Assembly: GCA_011009095.1 (NCBI GenBank)
Contig: VTPC01000493.1
Span: 124,001 to 188,000, forward strand
DNA: 64,000 bases
Direction: 5' to 3'
Origin: Ignelater luminosus
Lineage: Eukaryota > Arthropoda > Insecta > Coleoptera > Elateridae
The notes beneath the pieces were generated by a model, which did not search any database, was not told where the DNA came from, and was given only the letters and a program-made list of their open reading frames with translations. Positions within the stretch are counted from its first letter, which is position 1. Each line of letters opens with the position of its first letter. Positions 13,401 to 26,400 of this stretch are shown here, one piece after another. The position numbers and the translations under genes are program-made.

Positions 13401-16400
13401 TAAAAGAATTGCTTTTAGCCAAATTTTTTTGTTAATGGTACTTCTTGACTAGTATTTAATACAAAAGGTGTTTTTGGAAAATCTGAATTGATAAGTAACA
13501 CTTGGACAATTCAGAGTAAGCAAAATGGGAAGGAAAAAGTTTTGTTTCTCATTTTTGTTTTTGAAAACAATTGTACCTGGAAGCTACTTGGATTTACCAA
13601 GCGATATTTTTGTTTGGAGCCTTTTGAATCGGTCAAAATTAAAAATGACAATATTTCCCAAAGTATCATCGGAAATAGAATTCTTTTCCATTTGATGCGA
13701 TCGCTGTGTAGAACTGGGAGAAATCATAAAAAAATGTTTATATCCAATTAGTTATTTACTTGTCGAGAGTCTCGAGTTAAAATTGCGTAAGTAAGATTTT
13801 TTTGGGGACCATTTAACTTGCGGCTTAAAAAATCTATTTACTTTTCACCGTGCCAATTCGCAATCGCTTCAATTTTCTCGATAAAATTAATTTTAAACTT
13901 TTGAATACATTAGTTATTCGTTTTGTTATTAATCTCAATGCTTGCAGCACCAATAAGTTGTTATTACTCCGAGATTTTTTCTCGAATTAGTATGCAGCAT
14001 TTTGTAATATTTTGCGTGAAAGTAATTGGTAGAAATTACGTGAGAAAATCTGAACGAATACTACTAACTCATTTTCGACTTGTTACCAAGTAACTAACTT
14101 GACCGATAAGAATGTCTAATTACAATAACTAAAAAATGGGCGAAGCTAGATTAGGTTATTCTATTTTTCCTATTTTATCAATTGTTGTTCTATAAATAAT
14201 TGTTTACCTTAGATACCTATATTATGGTGTTATATTTAGTGTTCGAATTAATTTTTATTTAGTTTGGCTACCGTTCATATCGTTAGCGGTCATTCACATG
14301 GATGTTAAATGCAAAATATGCTGTTTTCAAATAATGTTTTGATTTGAAACTTAGTTTAAATATTTTTCTTCGGTTTATTATCGAAAGTCTTTCTTTACGT
14401 TTACAAGTAATAAAAGACAGAAATGCGGTTAACAGAGAAAAAAAAATGCCAATCGAATCAAATTAAATTATGTACGGGCCCATTCTTACTAATGAGTCAA
14501 GCCATTGTTTTTTTCTTTTAGTAAATACATGCAACGTAGAATAATGCTGTATTATTATCAAAAGGCTCATAAAATGCAGTAGTATAATTATCGAAGTGGG
14601 ATAGTTACTGCTTTAGTAGACCTACCTCAACAGTACGGTGCACAAATTTGTTTAGTCGGTGTTCGAAGAATTTTACTAGAAATCGATCGGTTTCGAACTG
14701 TGCTATGGTAACTTCAAATTTAACTAAATAACGATAAATCAATATCTTCCATAAAATTATTTAAAGTGTTTCTAATTATTTATTTTGAAGGTTGCTATGT
14801 GTCTGAAGGTTTCTCGTGTCGTCAGTTCATGCACCTACGAATTAATTACATAGCCGAAAACGGAGCTGTTTTAGATGTTACATAATTTTTTAAACTCCTA
14901 ATTGTATTAACATTATAAGAATTAAATCTCAAGGATCTTTGTTTAGAGAATCGAGTGCATTCCTTCTTTTTCCCAAACAAATTTAATTTAACGTCAAAAA
15001 TAATAAATTTCCCATCGAGGAAACTTAGAATATTAAATTCAAAAGGCGTGTAAAGGTTTTCAAACAAAACAGGCATATTTATTGGTAATACTTTTATCTC
15101 ATTTTACCTCAGAGTGACACCTTTATCTCATTTTACGGTATAGTAATATTTTTATCCCATTATACCATACGACGTCGCATGGAAATTTAATATTTTGAGT
15201 TTTCTGCCCGTCGCACTTAACGAGATTTAAGGACTCGACTTTTAAAAACGTCACAAAATTTTATTTGTTAAGACAAGATATTATGTCTCGGAAAATTTTT
15301 CTAATTTGTTCATTTGATTTTGCGTAACGAAATTATAAATAGGGTTTTTCGTTTCTTTGCTTTCCCTTTTAAAAAGCTAAATAAATTTTGTGCCTTTGAT
15401 GTGATTAAGATCTCCTTTCCGTTTCCATTTCAATTCTTACTTCTCAATAAGTTAATGGAAATGTTTAAAAAATTAAAAGAGAAAAAATATTCCGAGAAAA
15501 GAAGTACATAATGATATTAGAATTTGCTGAAATCGCGTTATCAAAATTTTCTCCGTTTCGATAGGGAAAGTTATCGAAATACGGTCACCTATGACACTAA
15601 ATATTCTGTTATCCATTTGATTAATTAGTTTCTTTTTGCTTGCTAATCTATTAAGTAATATCTAGAGGGAAAAAAAAGGAAAACATGACAAATTCTAATT
15701 TCTAACGACGAACTACATGTTTACAATAAATGTTGTTGTTACACTGTTTAACAACAACTATGTCTGTTGATGTAATTTTATGGGGGGGCCTACTTTTCAG
15801 ACTCGCATCAGAGTGGTCCGTTTTTATCGATCGAGGATAATAAATTATGAAATTGCAACGAACGGTATATTCGATCGTGAACATAAATTACCCTTATCAT
15901 TCTTCTGACGATTCATGCAAATATTATAAATGCCAGACCAAGATCAACTATTTCCATTTCTTTGTTCTAAATAATGTGGACGGATTAAATTTTGATTTGA
16001 TCCGTTATGAATATGATTTTCTTTCAAAAGGTTTTTAAAATATCTGGTAATTAGACAATTAGGGGTAGTTGATGTATTTATTAGTCATTTCCGTCTGTTT
16101 TGTTTCTCCTAGCTTTCGTGTATCGTTTATGAAGAGACGTTATTCGCTAGGGATTAAAAGATTCGTTTTGATGTCGTCAACATATTGCAGTAACAGTAAA
16201 CAGTAACTTGAAAGTGTATATTTCCTGGCTCTTTTCCTAAACAAAACTGATAGATTTAAAATGGATGTTTCGTATAATCGTGTAAGATTATCATAGTGAA
16301 CACAAATTTATAAATGTGCTTCGGTGACGTAATAATTATTAATGCAATAGGCGTTGGTTGATTTGTATTGAAGTACGGGTTGGATAGCAAATTTGCAGCT

Positions 16401-17329
16401 GATTGGTTGTGACAGTTATTACATAGTTAGTCGGGAAATAATTATTGTATAGATTCATATTAATTGACGAAGATTAACTTTAAATTTGGACATTAATTTC
16501 GTTACTCATTGTACTCCCGTATGACCAAGATTACATAAAAAGTACTCGATCTATGGACTTAAGCCAGTTTCGAAAACTGTATATTTAAATAATCTTCAAT
16601 GCAGATGACTACATTAGTATAAAAATCGCGAAATAAATTTAAAATGTGTTCGTTGAAGTGTACAAAGTGTAATTTATTTGTGTAATAATTGATAAATCGA
16701 TAATCATTTTTAAAAATGAAATACACGTATAAAATCTTAATTGCTAAATTATTTTAATGTAACATACGAGTTATTATGTAACTTTCCACTGGTTGTTAGT
16801 GGAATTCAGCGACTGATTAAAAAGTAGTTGTAAGGTGCCCAATAAACTTTACTTAATTTGTCAATATAAATATTTCTCGTTCGAATTCTATCTCGGCCTC
16901 CCCCACGTGGTTGAAATCTTTAAAATCGTAATTACAGATTACTTTCAATTAAATATTACAAAAGCTCGCCTTTATTCGTCGCGGAGATTTTAAGATTAAT
17001 AATTCTTTTCGAGCCACTCCAGTTTAGAAACGACGGTATTTTCAACTTCCTCAAAGAAAAGATATTCCCTCACCTTCAACATCCGTTGTATATTTTACAT
17101 CGACGATATGTATATATAGCCGCGTAACCAAGAGGAAAATTACGGGGTTTAAATCCCCTTTAAAAAGTACTTTTCTTCACCTTAAGGATTTTTTCACGTT
17201 AAGGTCACGAGTAAATTGTGGCCACGCCACTGACTTTTTAAAAACATCCCACAACTTTTATAACTACTATTATACGGAATAATATATGTAGGGTCAACTG
17301 GATTCAGTGTTGACCACTTGGTCGACTTG
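10471..17329. other. AT-rich non-coding stretch
   Basis: No gene recognised on either strand. Open frames of 60-95 codons lack motifs and plausible exon borders. The one structured feature is the 29-bp tandem repeat at 15090-15176, listed separately. Confidence 0.6.
15090..15176. repeat. 29-bp tandem repeat, three imperfect copies
   Basis: Copies start at 15090, 15119 and 15148, an exact period of 29 bases. Each contains a core close to CTTTTATCTCATTTTAC. The first two copies are near identical over the core and the third has diverged (TTTTTATCCCATTATACC). No coding frame runs through it. It looks like a short degenerate minisatellite. Confidence 0.65.
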
Positions 17330-18460
17330 GTCTAGTGTGACCTATTTAAAGGCCGATTTAATGCGAGTTCATGTGTAGCCGAAGGTTATAGCGCTACCTC
17401 TCAGGGACTCTTCTTCGTTCGATCATGTTCTCTCGTTTTATACTGCCACTTCCTCACTTTTTTGTGTGTTACTAAATACCAAAAGAACGTTTATATGCAA
17501 CAAAAAGTAATTTATAGACGAGCGCGTGTGGAAAACCGTTCGACTTGCTCGACCTAAGATGATGAGTTCAAATCGAACTAAAAATTGGTACGAAGTCTCC
17601 TTAAGCTACCGAAGGCGCAGTTTGTCCGTTTTCACTGCTACCATTGGATTTTTTAAAAAGGAATGTAGGAGTGGTGTGTGTAATTCGTCGATGGACCGTC
17701 GTCGTGCCGCTAGCCTACTCCGGCTCGTGTATAATTTAAGTATAAATTTAACTCAAGGTCATCCCTGTTGTGGACACACTCGTCGTTCGATGATAAAACG
17801 TTTTAAAATAAGTGACCATCGAAAGGAGGTACAACTCGCTCGCCTCGAGCTAAAAGGCTATCAACGCTTAGGGAAACTTCAAATCCGAGTTTTCCCCAAC
17901 TTTGTTTCTCTTTCTTTGATTGCAAAGCGCGCTGCGCGCAATTAATGAGCATCCAAGGACTTTTCGTCGTCGTTTTGTTCATTCAAATTATAGATAAAGT
18001 TAGCCAGGTCATTGGAATTCTTCTGTAGGGGTAATGGTATTTTTGGTTGGACGCAATTGAAAAACCGCGATTTATAAATAATAGTGGGCAACATGATTTA
18101 AAAGATTGCGTACGGTGAAACTTCAAGAGCTAAATATGTATGAAACTGCCCGGGTATGCCAGGCCAGTTGGTACGGTTATCTCTCTTTCGATTATGTAGT
18201 TACCAGCTGTGCTCCGATAGGCTTTCTCACGACCAATGGCAGCGAGAGACCGGTTGCTATGTGCCATATACCGGCAACGGATATAAGCGTGCGCCGCGGC
18301 TGCTCTCGGATCGCTGCTGAACGAGGCCCTCTCCATCGACAACAACCCTCTACAACCCCTAGTCGCGGTGATGATCCCTTGCGCCCCTCGAGATCCAAAT
18401 CCTCCCTTGAATAGGAGTGCGCAAAATTAGCATCTCCGAACGAGATACTTGTTTTAGAAA
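17330..18460 (+). promoter_or_regulatory. CpG-richer island, candidate promoter/first exon of the PI3K subunit gene
   Basis: This is the most CG-rich and CpG-rich stretch in the left third of the window, about 1.9-3 kb upstream of the first recognisable coding exon. It contains a CCAAT sequence (about 18233) and a block dense in CGCCGCGG-type sequence near 18290-18320. Its composition allows long chance frames (17526-17945 and three overlapping frames at 18106-18488) that show no homology I recognise. I infer a promoter and possibly an untranslated or short coding first exon. The sequence does not show a start site or a clear splice donor. Confidence 0.3.
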
Positions 18461-20356
18461 TACTTGATGACATCCATGCATAAATCACTTTCTGGTAAAT
18501 CTAGGACATTCCTCTTCAAGTTTTTATTACCCCTCGAAAGAGACGGTTTGACAACTCTGTCTGGTAACCACGATATGCTCTAATTTACACTTTTCGTATT
18601 TTGTGTTCGTAAAAGATTGTTTTAGCGGAGATAACCTACGAAGCATAAATCCATAAATGAAATCTTGCGTTATCAATAGTGTAACTTAAAGGATGAGGAA
18701 ACTACACAAAATCAATTTCACGATGTGGGCATTGTTTCCTTACGTTTTACTTTTACTTTATTTTTAGTTTTCATTTGTATATCAAATATTTGACATCATA
18801 GGCGATCTTATCGATAACCTAGATAACCATCAAGATGGAAATGTAAATCTAAATAATAATTTTATTTCGCAGGCTCGGAAAATGTGTTTAAAAGAATAAA
18901 AGAATTTTCATTTTCGGTTAAATTTAATATTGAACAATGTAACAAAAACATCCATTAGCATTGAAATTTTTCATAAAGTGAATGATGGAAAAGGATTTTT
19001 ATTCTTTTATCTTTATATTGAAATATTAAATTTCTTTCCGTACGAAATTGTTAAGTTTGAGCTTGTATTGTGTAAATTTTAATAAATCCAATTTCGTATA
19101 TTTAAAAGCTACAATGACGTTTTGTTTATAAACAACAATAAAGAGAGATCCAGAATCGCTCCTGCTCGGATATTATTAAAATGTCTCTCTCTTTGTGAAC
19201 ATATTTTTGTTATTTTTATTTATTTATATTATATCTCTTTTATCAAAAGAAGTCTATCGTTTATTAGATTTCCCGCGTAATCAAGCCTTTGCCACGAATT
19301 TATAAAATCAATAAACAACTATTACAATTTTTATAAAACCGTTTCGTTAAAACTTTCTGACTGACTTTTCCCCAGTGCACACTAGTGAGTAACTTTTTTA
19401 ATAAACCAGCTAAATTGACTTCAACAACAAAAATATCTTGTTACTGGAGCACGATTTTTTGATGAAAAAATAAACAGAAAGATTCGGAAAAATAAGGGTT
19501 AGTTTATAAATATTTATCCCGATAGTTCGTTGTTATGTTAAATCCTGCGTATTTTTGAATAGCAAATTTCCCGATTTCTGTTTAGCTTTGATATTTAGCC
19601 CCTTTTGAAAATGACTTATTTATTGACGGAAAAATAAACTTAATAGAATATGCAGCCCTCTAAATTGCTATCAACGGTAATCTTGGTGGCTTATCGTAAT
19701 TAATATTTACATTAACTCAAAATCAAAATGTAAATAGCATAATTAAATATTCCTTCTTTTAAATTATGTTTTTAAATCAGTGGGCCATGAATTAAAATAC
19801 AGATCAGTGATCATTCTAATTTAGAGATGGTTTAATTCCTGGTAATGTTTTAATTAAATACTGACCTTAAAAATAAGGCCGGATTGAATTTTGCAGTTTC
19901 TTGCTCTTAATTAATTAAAATCCCATCGGTGACCGAAAAATCCCCGCTGATTGCGTTAAACTTATCCCATTTCGATGAGGGTCGTTTTCCCGCTTCTAAA
20001 ATTTTGATTTCCATATTATAAATGAAAAGTATAAATATTTGATAAGTGTATTAAATTTTTGTCAGTGTGAAGGGAAAAAAGAAAAACCGACAACCTCATC
20101 AATCAGTTGATTTCCAATTATACCTTTACATATCAGATTTATTCAAAGTAACATCAAATGAGCAAAGGATTACAAACATCAAATGAATCCCTGGTTAATA
20201 TTTGTTTTTCATTACATTGAAAATTGGATCATTGAGGCATCCTCGTGCGAACTATTCAATTAATATGATGTATTGAACTCCATTTTTCCATTAATTGATG
20301 TATAAAGCGCGGTGCAAATAAATGGGGTTTAATTCGTTTTTATTTACTTTTTACAG

Positions 20357-20491
20357 CCGATATCCGAGTGGACGTCATCGCATGTGGTAGAGTGGATGGC
20401 TGCCTTGAACCTTTATCCATATGCAGATGTCTTCAGATGTAAAGATATCAAGGGTTCAGACCTGATCCACCTGGACAAAGAAAAGTTGATG
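20357..20491 (+). CDS. Pi3K21B: PI3K subunit exon: first half of SAM domain
   Basis: The exon lies between the acceptor TTTTTTACAG and the donor G|GTAAAT and holds 45 codons. It reads W-T-S-S-H-V-V-E-W-M-A-A-L-N-L-Y-P-Y, then F, and I-K-G-S-D-L-I-H-L, the usual SAM helix pattern. The second half of the domain is on the next exon, 2 kb away. No initiator is present, so at least one upstream exon is missing. Confidence 0.85.
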
Positions 20492-23400
20492 GTAAATATA
20501 ATTTATGCCACCTTTTTGACCTACATTAGTCAGAGTTTTATTGAATTCAAATACATTTTATTTGCATGTATGCTTTGATGATTTTAAATTGTTGTTCGTG
20601 CCACATTTTTTCATTGTTGTGATCATTTTTTATAGTAGTAGTTGAATCTATGCGTTTTCCGAAATTTATTAATTTGCGCGTCAAAATTTGCGGATTAAAG
20701 CATCGCGCCTCGATCAAAATACGATCGCTTATCGTTTGATCTTAGGTTTGTAATCCGTAAAAAAAACTTTTCTGCTTTTGTATTCTATCAGCGATTATTT
20801 TGAAGGAATGCAAAATGTAATTTTAGCATATTTAGATTTTGCCAGTGTATAAAGCGTATAAAATCAGTAGACAGGTTTAGATTCCCTGAGAAATTAATCT
20901 GTTTTGAGAGTTTTGACCATGCAGTAATTGTTTTGTTTCTTTCAAAGTTTTCAGCTGGTTAAATATAAATATTTATATTATAATTATAATAGCGGGTTTT
21001 ACAAGAAGTTTGTGTGGAAATTTTACGCCATCTATTGATAAGTGTGTGTTGTACAGATTCTTTTCTTTTCTATTATTTTTTTAATTTTAAAAATGAGAAA
21101 TGCCTATATTGCACTATTGATCTAGTTTTGAAGTTTTACCGGGAGAAATTTTTTTACAACTCGCAAATAAAATAATCTTATTTCAGAATTACTTAAGGAA
21201 ATTTACTTTCTATTTTAAAATATAAAAAACCATATTCCGCTTTTTCAACTGTTAAATCTAATTTTTATTTCCTCGAGAGTTCTAATATTTGAGAAAAAAC
21301 ATGGAAAGCTTAGGATTCAGAGGAACTTTTGAACTAAATGAAATAAAGCTATTTAATCTTGTTGGTCTTTGAAGTTAGGCTTTATTTTTATGTTTGGATT
21401 TTTCTTTTTAGTTTTATCATGATTATTTGATTACTGGTTGTAATGTAAAGAAGGAAAAATAAAATGGGCCCTTCTTTTACATCGATGTGGATATTTAATT
21501 AGTTCGGTTGCTAAAATTTTATTTCAGCATTGTGAAATTTTATTCTCCATTTACATTAATTAGTTATGTTTTACAGATTAATAAATCAAACAAACCGATA
21601 AATTGTGTTTTTAACAGTTTTCAGTTTTAATTGGACTATTCATATGTTGAAAATGAGATTTTGGCAATTGAATGAATTTTGCCATAGATGCCAACAATAA
21701 TATATAACTTTAGGAAATATTTTCAAGGTTAGAATATACGGAAAGTATTCTATTGAGTTTTTGTGAATATGAAGAAGTTATAGATTACATAATTTTTTTT
21801 TACGTTGCTATTATTTATTTATTTAAATTCAACTATCGCTTTTATTTGGATTTGATCTCGAATACTTCATTGGAAATTTTCTGTGTAGAATTAAGTTTTC
21901 ATTGTTTTTGCTAATTTTAAAATCTTGAGGCTAGTTTTTTTTAAATTCTGTTGATTTGACCTTAAAATATTGTTCTTTGTAAGGTCAGATTTGTATAGGC
22001 TTTATGTATGATAACTAGAGGATAAAATTGCCAAACTGTACGAAAAGTTATTATTTAAATTATTCATGTGTTACATGGATGTAAACACTAATTGAAGTGT
22101 AACATATTTAAATACTACCCTCATTGATTTTGTAATGATTAATATGTAAATATTTTAATTAATATGTAAATATATTTACAAAATTTCCTTAATGGTTATG
22201 AAAATTAAAAAGTCTAAAAATTAAACAACAGCGTATCAAAATTAAGGCTGCTTTTTAATCAAGATGTCAATTTTTATGAAAGAAAATGGTTTGAAGTTAG
22301 ACATTTTATATAGACAAGATTTAAAAATAAATTTTAGTTTATTCTTATACATTAAGTACTTACTTCGGTAATATAATAAAACATTCTAACAAAAACTTCT
22401 TGACCTTACGCATTAAAAATCTTTAATACCAACATTAGCATGCCCTGTGTTGGAAATATGATAATAAAACCAATCAACAAGCATAATCGTTAAATTAATT
22501 GCAGTGTAGTTAATAAAGAAGATGTTTTCAAATTTTCAGAATATGGGAATCAAAGATGAGTTTCATCAAAAAGCAATATTAACTTGTGTCAGTGAGCTAT
22601 TAAAGCAACCTGATGATAATACAAGTAGTATGGCAACTACTACCACCGAACAGTACAACAATTATAGTGAGCAATTTGCTCATAATTTAGCTCAACATTC
22701 TTTCAATAGTTTAGAACGATGTAAAAAATGTAATAAGTATTTGAGGGGCCTCTTGCATCAGGGTTTTATTTGTCAAGGTTAGTACTGCATTTTAATTTAT
22801 AATCAATCTATGTGCTAATAAATACGTATATTCTCAATTCAGATTGCGGAATAGTGGCTCATCGTACATGTGCCGCCACTGGTTTACCTTCTTGTCGACC
22901 AACAGTTGAAAAGCCTATAAGTATTCAGTCTAAGTCAGTTTTTGGACAGGGATTATGTATACAGTTTAACCTTGCTGATATGCCAGCCCCTCCAATAGTA
23001 AGTATATCTATTTTGTGTAAATTAATTAGAATAGAAAATGTAAAAAGATACTAAAATTCATTTCCAGTGATGCAAACGATATCTTTAATATAATTTCTAC
23101 TGACGTGTACAGCAATTCATCACAGTATTTTATGAGGTTCACCAATTAGGTTATCAAGTGTTATCATTTTTGCCGTACAAATTTCAGTTCAGTGCTTTCA
23201 TGCATGTATTGGTCCATCAACACAAGACCTTGCTGCCATTAAACAATTTTAAATAACTTTACTACATTGTATTTTATTTCATTTGCTTATGAATACATAT
23301 ACATATATATTTTTAATCTCTTTAAAGGTTACATGTGTATACACCAAATCTAATCACTCTTGTGTTGATTATTACTCTTTTGTTTTTCATTTTTGATTTT

Positions 23401-26400
23401 ATGTTATCCGTTGCAGTATTGTTACTCGTAATGAATGTAAAATTAGTGGAAAATTGCTCGATTTACTTTAAAGTGATAAATGAAGAATTGCATATTGTTA
23501 ATTTGAAATGGAAAATTATGCGATAATCCTATCAGAGATGTGTATCTTATATGCATCGCTGTTGATAAGAGATTATTTTTTATAAATCGGCATTTTTATC
23601 GATTAAATTGAATCTTTACAGACTAAGTTTTATTTTTATTTAAAAAAATGTAATTAGTTGTAACAATAGGGAATTATGCCTATGGAGATTTGCAATTTAC
23701 AGAAAACCATATTGTATTATTATCACTTTACCTCGACATTTGTTATCTATTTATTATCAATCACACGATGTCTAGTATTTATCAGAATTTTAATTATGTT
23801 GTACTTGAATCACTTTGTTTTAATTTTTATTTCTACTAAATTTATTAATTTTTTTTTAAACAAAAGCAGGAACACTCAATATTGACTCTTGATTATATAA
23901 TTTCCTCCTTTTAAAGACCGAAAGTATCTAATTAAGCGAATCGTTTATAAATCCCTAATAAATTATGTTAATTAATCTTCTTGTACATTTGTAGGTTATT
24001 AAATGTACACAAGAATTGGAAGCTAGAGCAAGAAGTAATCCTAGTTTAGAATTATACAGTATGTATGTTGCTGCACCATCTGCAGATCAAGTGAATGAAC
24101 TGCGACAAAAATTAAATGATTCTACAAATAATGTTGACCTGACTGATTATCCACCTTCATGTATAGCAAATGTATTAAAGAAATTCTTAAGAGAACTGCC
24201 TGATCCAGTAATTCCAGTTCAGTGGTACGATCGATTCTTAGAAGTCTCTAGTAAGTTATATATAGATATTTAAAGAAAATAAAAATCTAAAATAAAAATT
24301 TAAATTTTAGAAATGCGTAGTGATGAACAATGTGCACCAGTATTGGGTCGTTTAGTTCAAGATTTACCTGAACATCATCGTAGTACGCTTACTTATTTGA
24401 TGGCGCATTTTTGTCGAATATGTCAAATGGAAAATGCTAGAGGGAATAGGAATCCTCCTACTGTGCTTGTACAAACTATGTGCCACATTCTTCTTAGGCC
24501 ACCATGGGAACGTATTATGTAAGTATTTATGTTTATATTTAGTGTTAGGTCAGTAAACCTTGAAAGTGCTAAAGAAAGCTTAGCAAAATATTGGCAATTT
24601 GAAGTAAACTAACCTTGTTGTCATAACATCCCAGTATAATATAGTAATTATTTTTTACAGTTTGTGGTTAGTAACACTGATAAATGGAAACGGTATCGAA
24701 TTTTAGGCCAGTAGTTTTTTTATTTAAAAACTTGCAGGTTTTATATTTTCCAATTATAAATATAGTTAATCAACATTTTTTCTTGTATTGCACTTTATTA
24801 TTCATATTATAATTTTGATAAGTTGAAAGAATATCAACTTCTTTTGTGACAAACTATTGAAGTTTCATTGTAAGCGAAGTGAAACTCACTTTACTTCAAA
24901 AAAAGGAAAATAACACACAAGCATTGATCAGTATCCTAGACAGCTATTTCGATCTTTTTATAATCTCCTGCTTACAAGATTTAAACTGCTTCTTGTATGT
25001 ATTCTCTCAAAATACTTGTTAAAAGTACATTTTGCTAATATTTTCTGTACATAATTAACAAAGTGCAAAGGACATGTGGTACATTAAGAAAAACTTAAGT
25101 ATTTCTGAATTATGCTAAAAAGAAGTTAACCCAATTAATTTAGATACTACTAATTCTAAAAATCCAGCGTAAACCCTGAATGATGAGACCATAAAAAATC
25201 TAAACAGCTTTGTAGAGATACTTTATATCAATACTCGTGCATAATTTTGTTTTTGGAGTAAACTAGAAGTTTTTATTGTTATTAATTATTTACAAACAGC
25301 TTTTTTGCTTCAACACAAGATCTTGATTATAAACAAGTGCCGGTTTTGTACATTGTCGCACCATATGGGCTGTGTAAAAAGTAATACAGGTTTACCATTA
25401 AGATTCCATTTTAGTAGAAAAACAAAACAATAAAAACAGTTCGTTTGAATTGAAAAATCTAAATTAGGTTTCTATTATGTTTATTAATAATAGTAAGGGA
25501 AAAAGTAGTTGTAAAAAGGTAGCTTCGAAAAGAAGATTGATACATATATTTACAATCTTTAATTGTGACTTGTTACATTTTCTAAAGTTTATTAAATAAT
25601 GCAAAGAATTTCTTAAGTTGTAAAATAACAAATGAGGAGTACTACCTATAGGTAACGTTTGCATTTGTGTTACTGGAGGTTACGTTGTCGTTATCAAATA
25701 TGAAACAAGTAACGACACAGATAAGACTTTCTATTATTTTATAAATTGTTATAAAAATCCGTTTTTAGTACGTATTTAATATTGACTAATCTATATCTTT
25801 ACAGCCAAGTAGTTTATAATACTCAGCTACATAATCGAATCGTGGAATTACTTCTTTTGCATTGGGATTGGAGCGAACCATTGCCAGAATTTGCTTCTGC
25901 ACCAGCTATACCTCCAAGAAAAGTATCAAGGATGGGCAGTAATGTAAATGCTGCAGTTTACGAAAAAGAAAAGTGTAACAGTATATCAATGAGTTTACAA
26001 GATGCAGAATGGTATTGGGGAGATATTAAACGAGATGAAGTGAATGAAAAATTAAACGATACTGTAGATGGTACATTTTTAGTTCGTGATGCTTCGAGTA
26101 AAGGTGGTGAATATACATTAACTTTACGAAAAGGTGGTGCCAATAAACTTATTAAAATTTGCCATCGAAATGGAAAGTATGGTTTTACAGAGCCATATAC
26201 TTTTAATTCTGTTGTTGAATTAATTAATCACTACAGAAATGACTCTTTGTCACAGTACAATGCTTCTTTAGATATAAAATTATTGTATCCTATTTCTAAG
26301 TACAATCAAGAAGAAGAGGTAGCCAATACTGAAAATATAGACAAATTAACAACGAACCTCATGGAAGTTCACAACAGGCTACTAGATAAAAATAAGATGT

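Noticed and set aside
17526-17945. 139-codon + strand frame
   Set aside because: It starts at GTG, has no recognisable motif, and lies in a CpG-richer block where chance frames are longer. Three other frames overlap nearby on both strands.
22131-22190. Repeated TTAATATGTAAATAT units
   Set aside because: Only two short AT-rich copies; likely chance or slippage.
25958-26143. Minus-strand frame inside the N-SH2 exon
   Set aside because: Antisense shadow of a well-supported coding exon.
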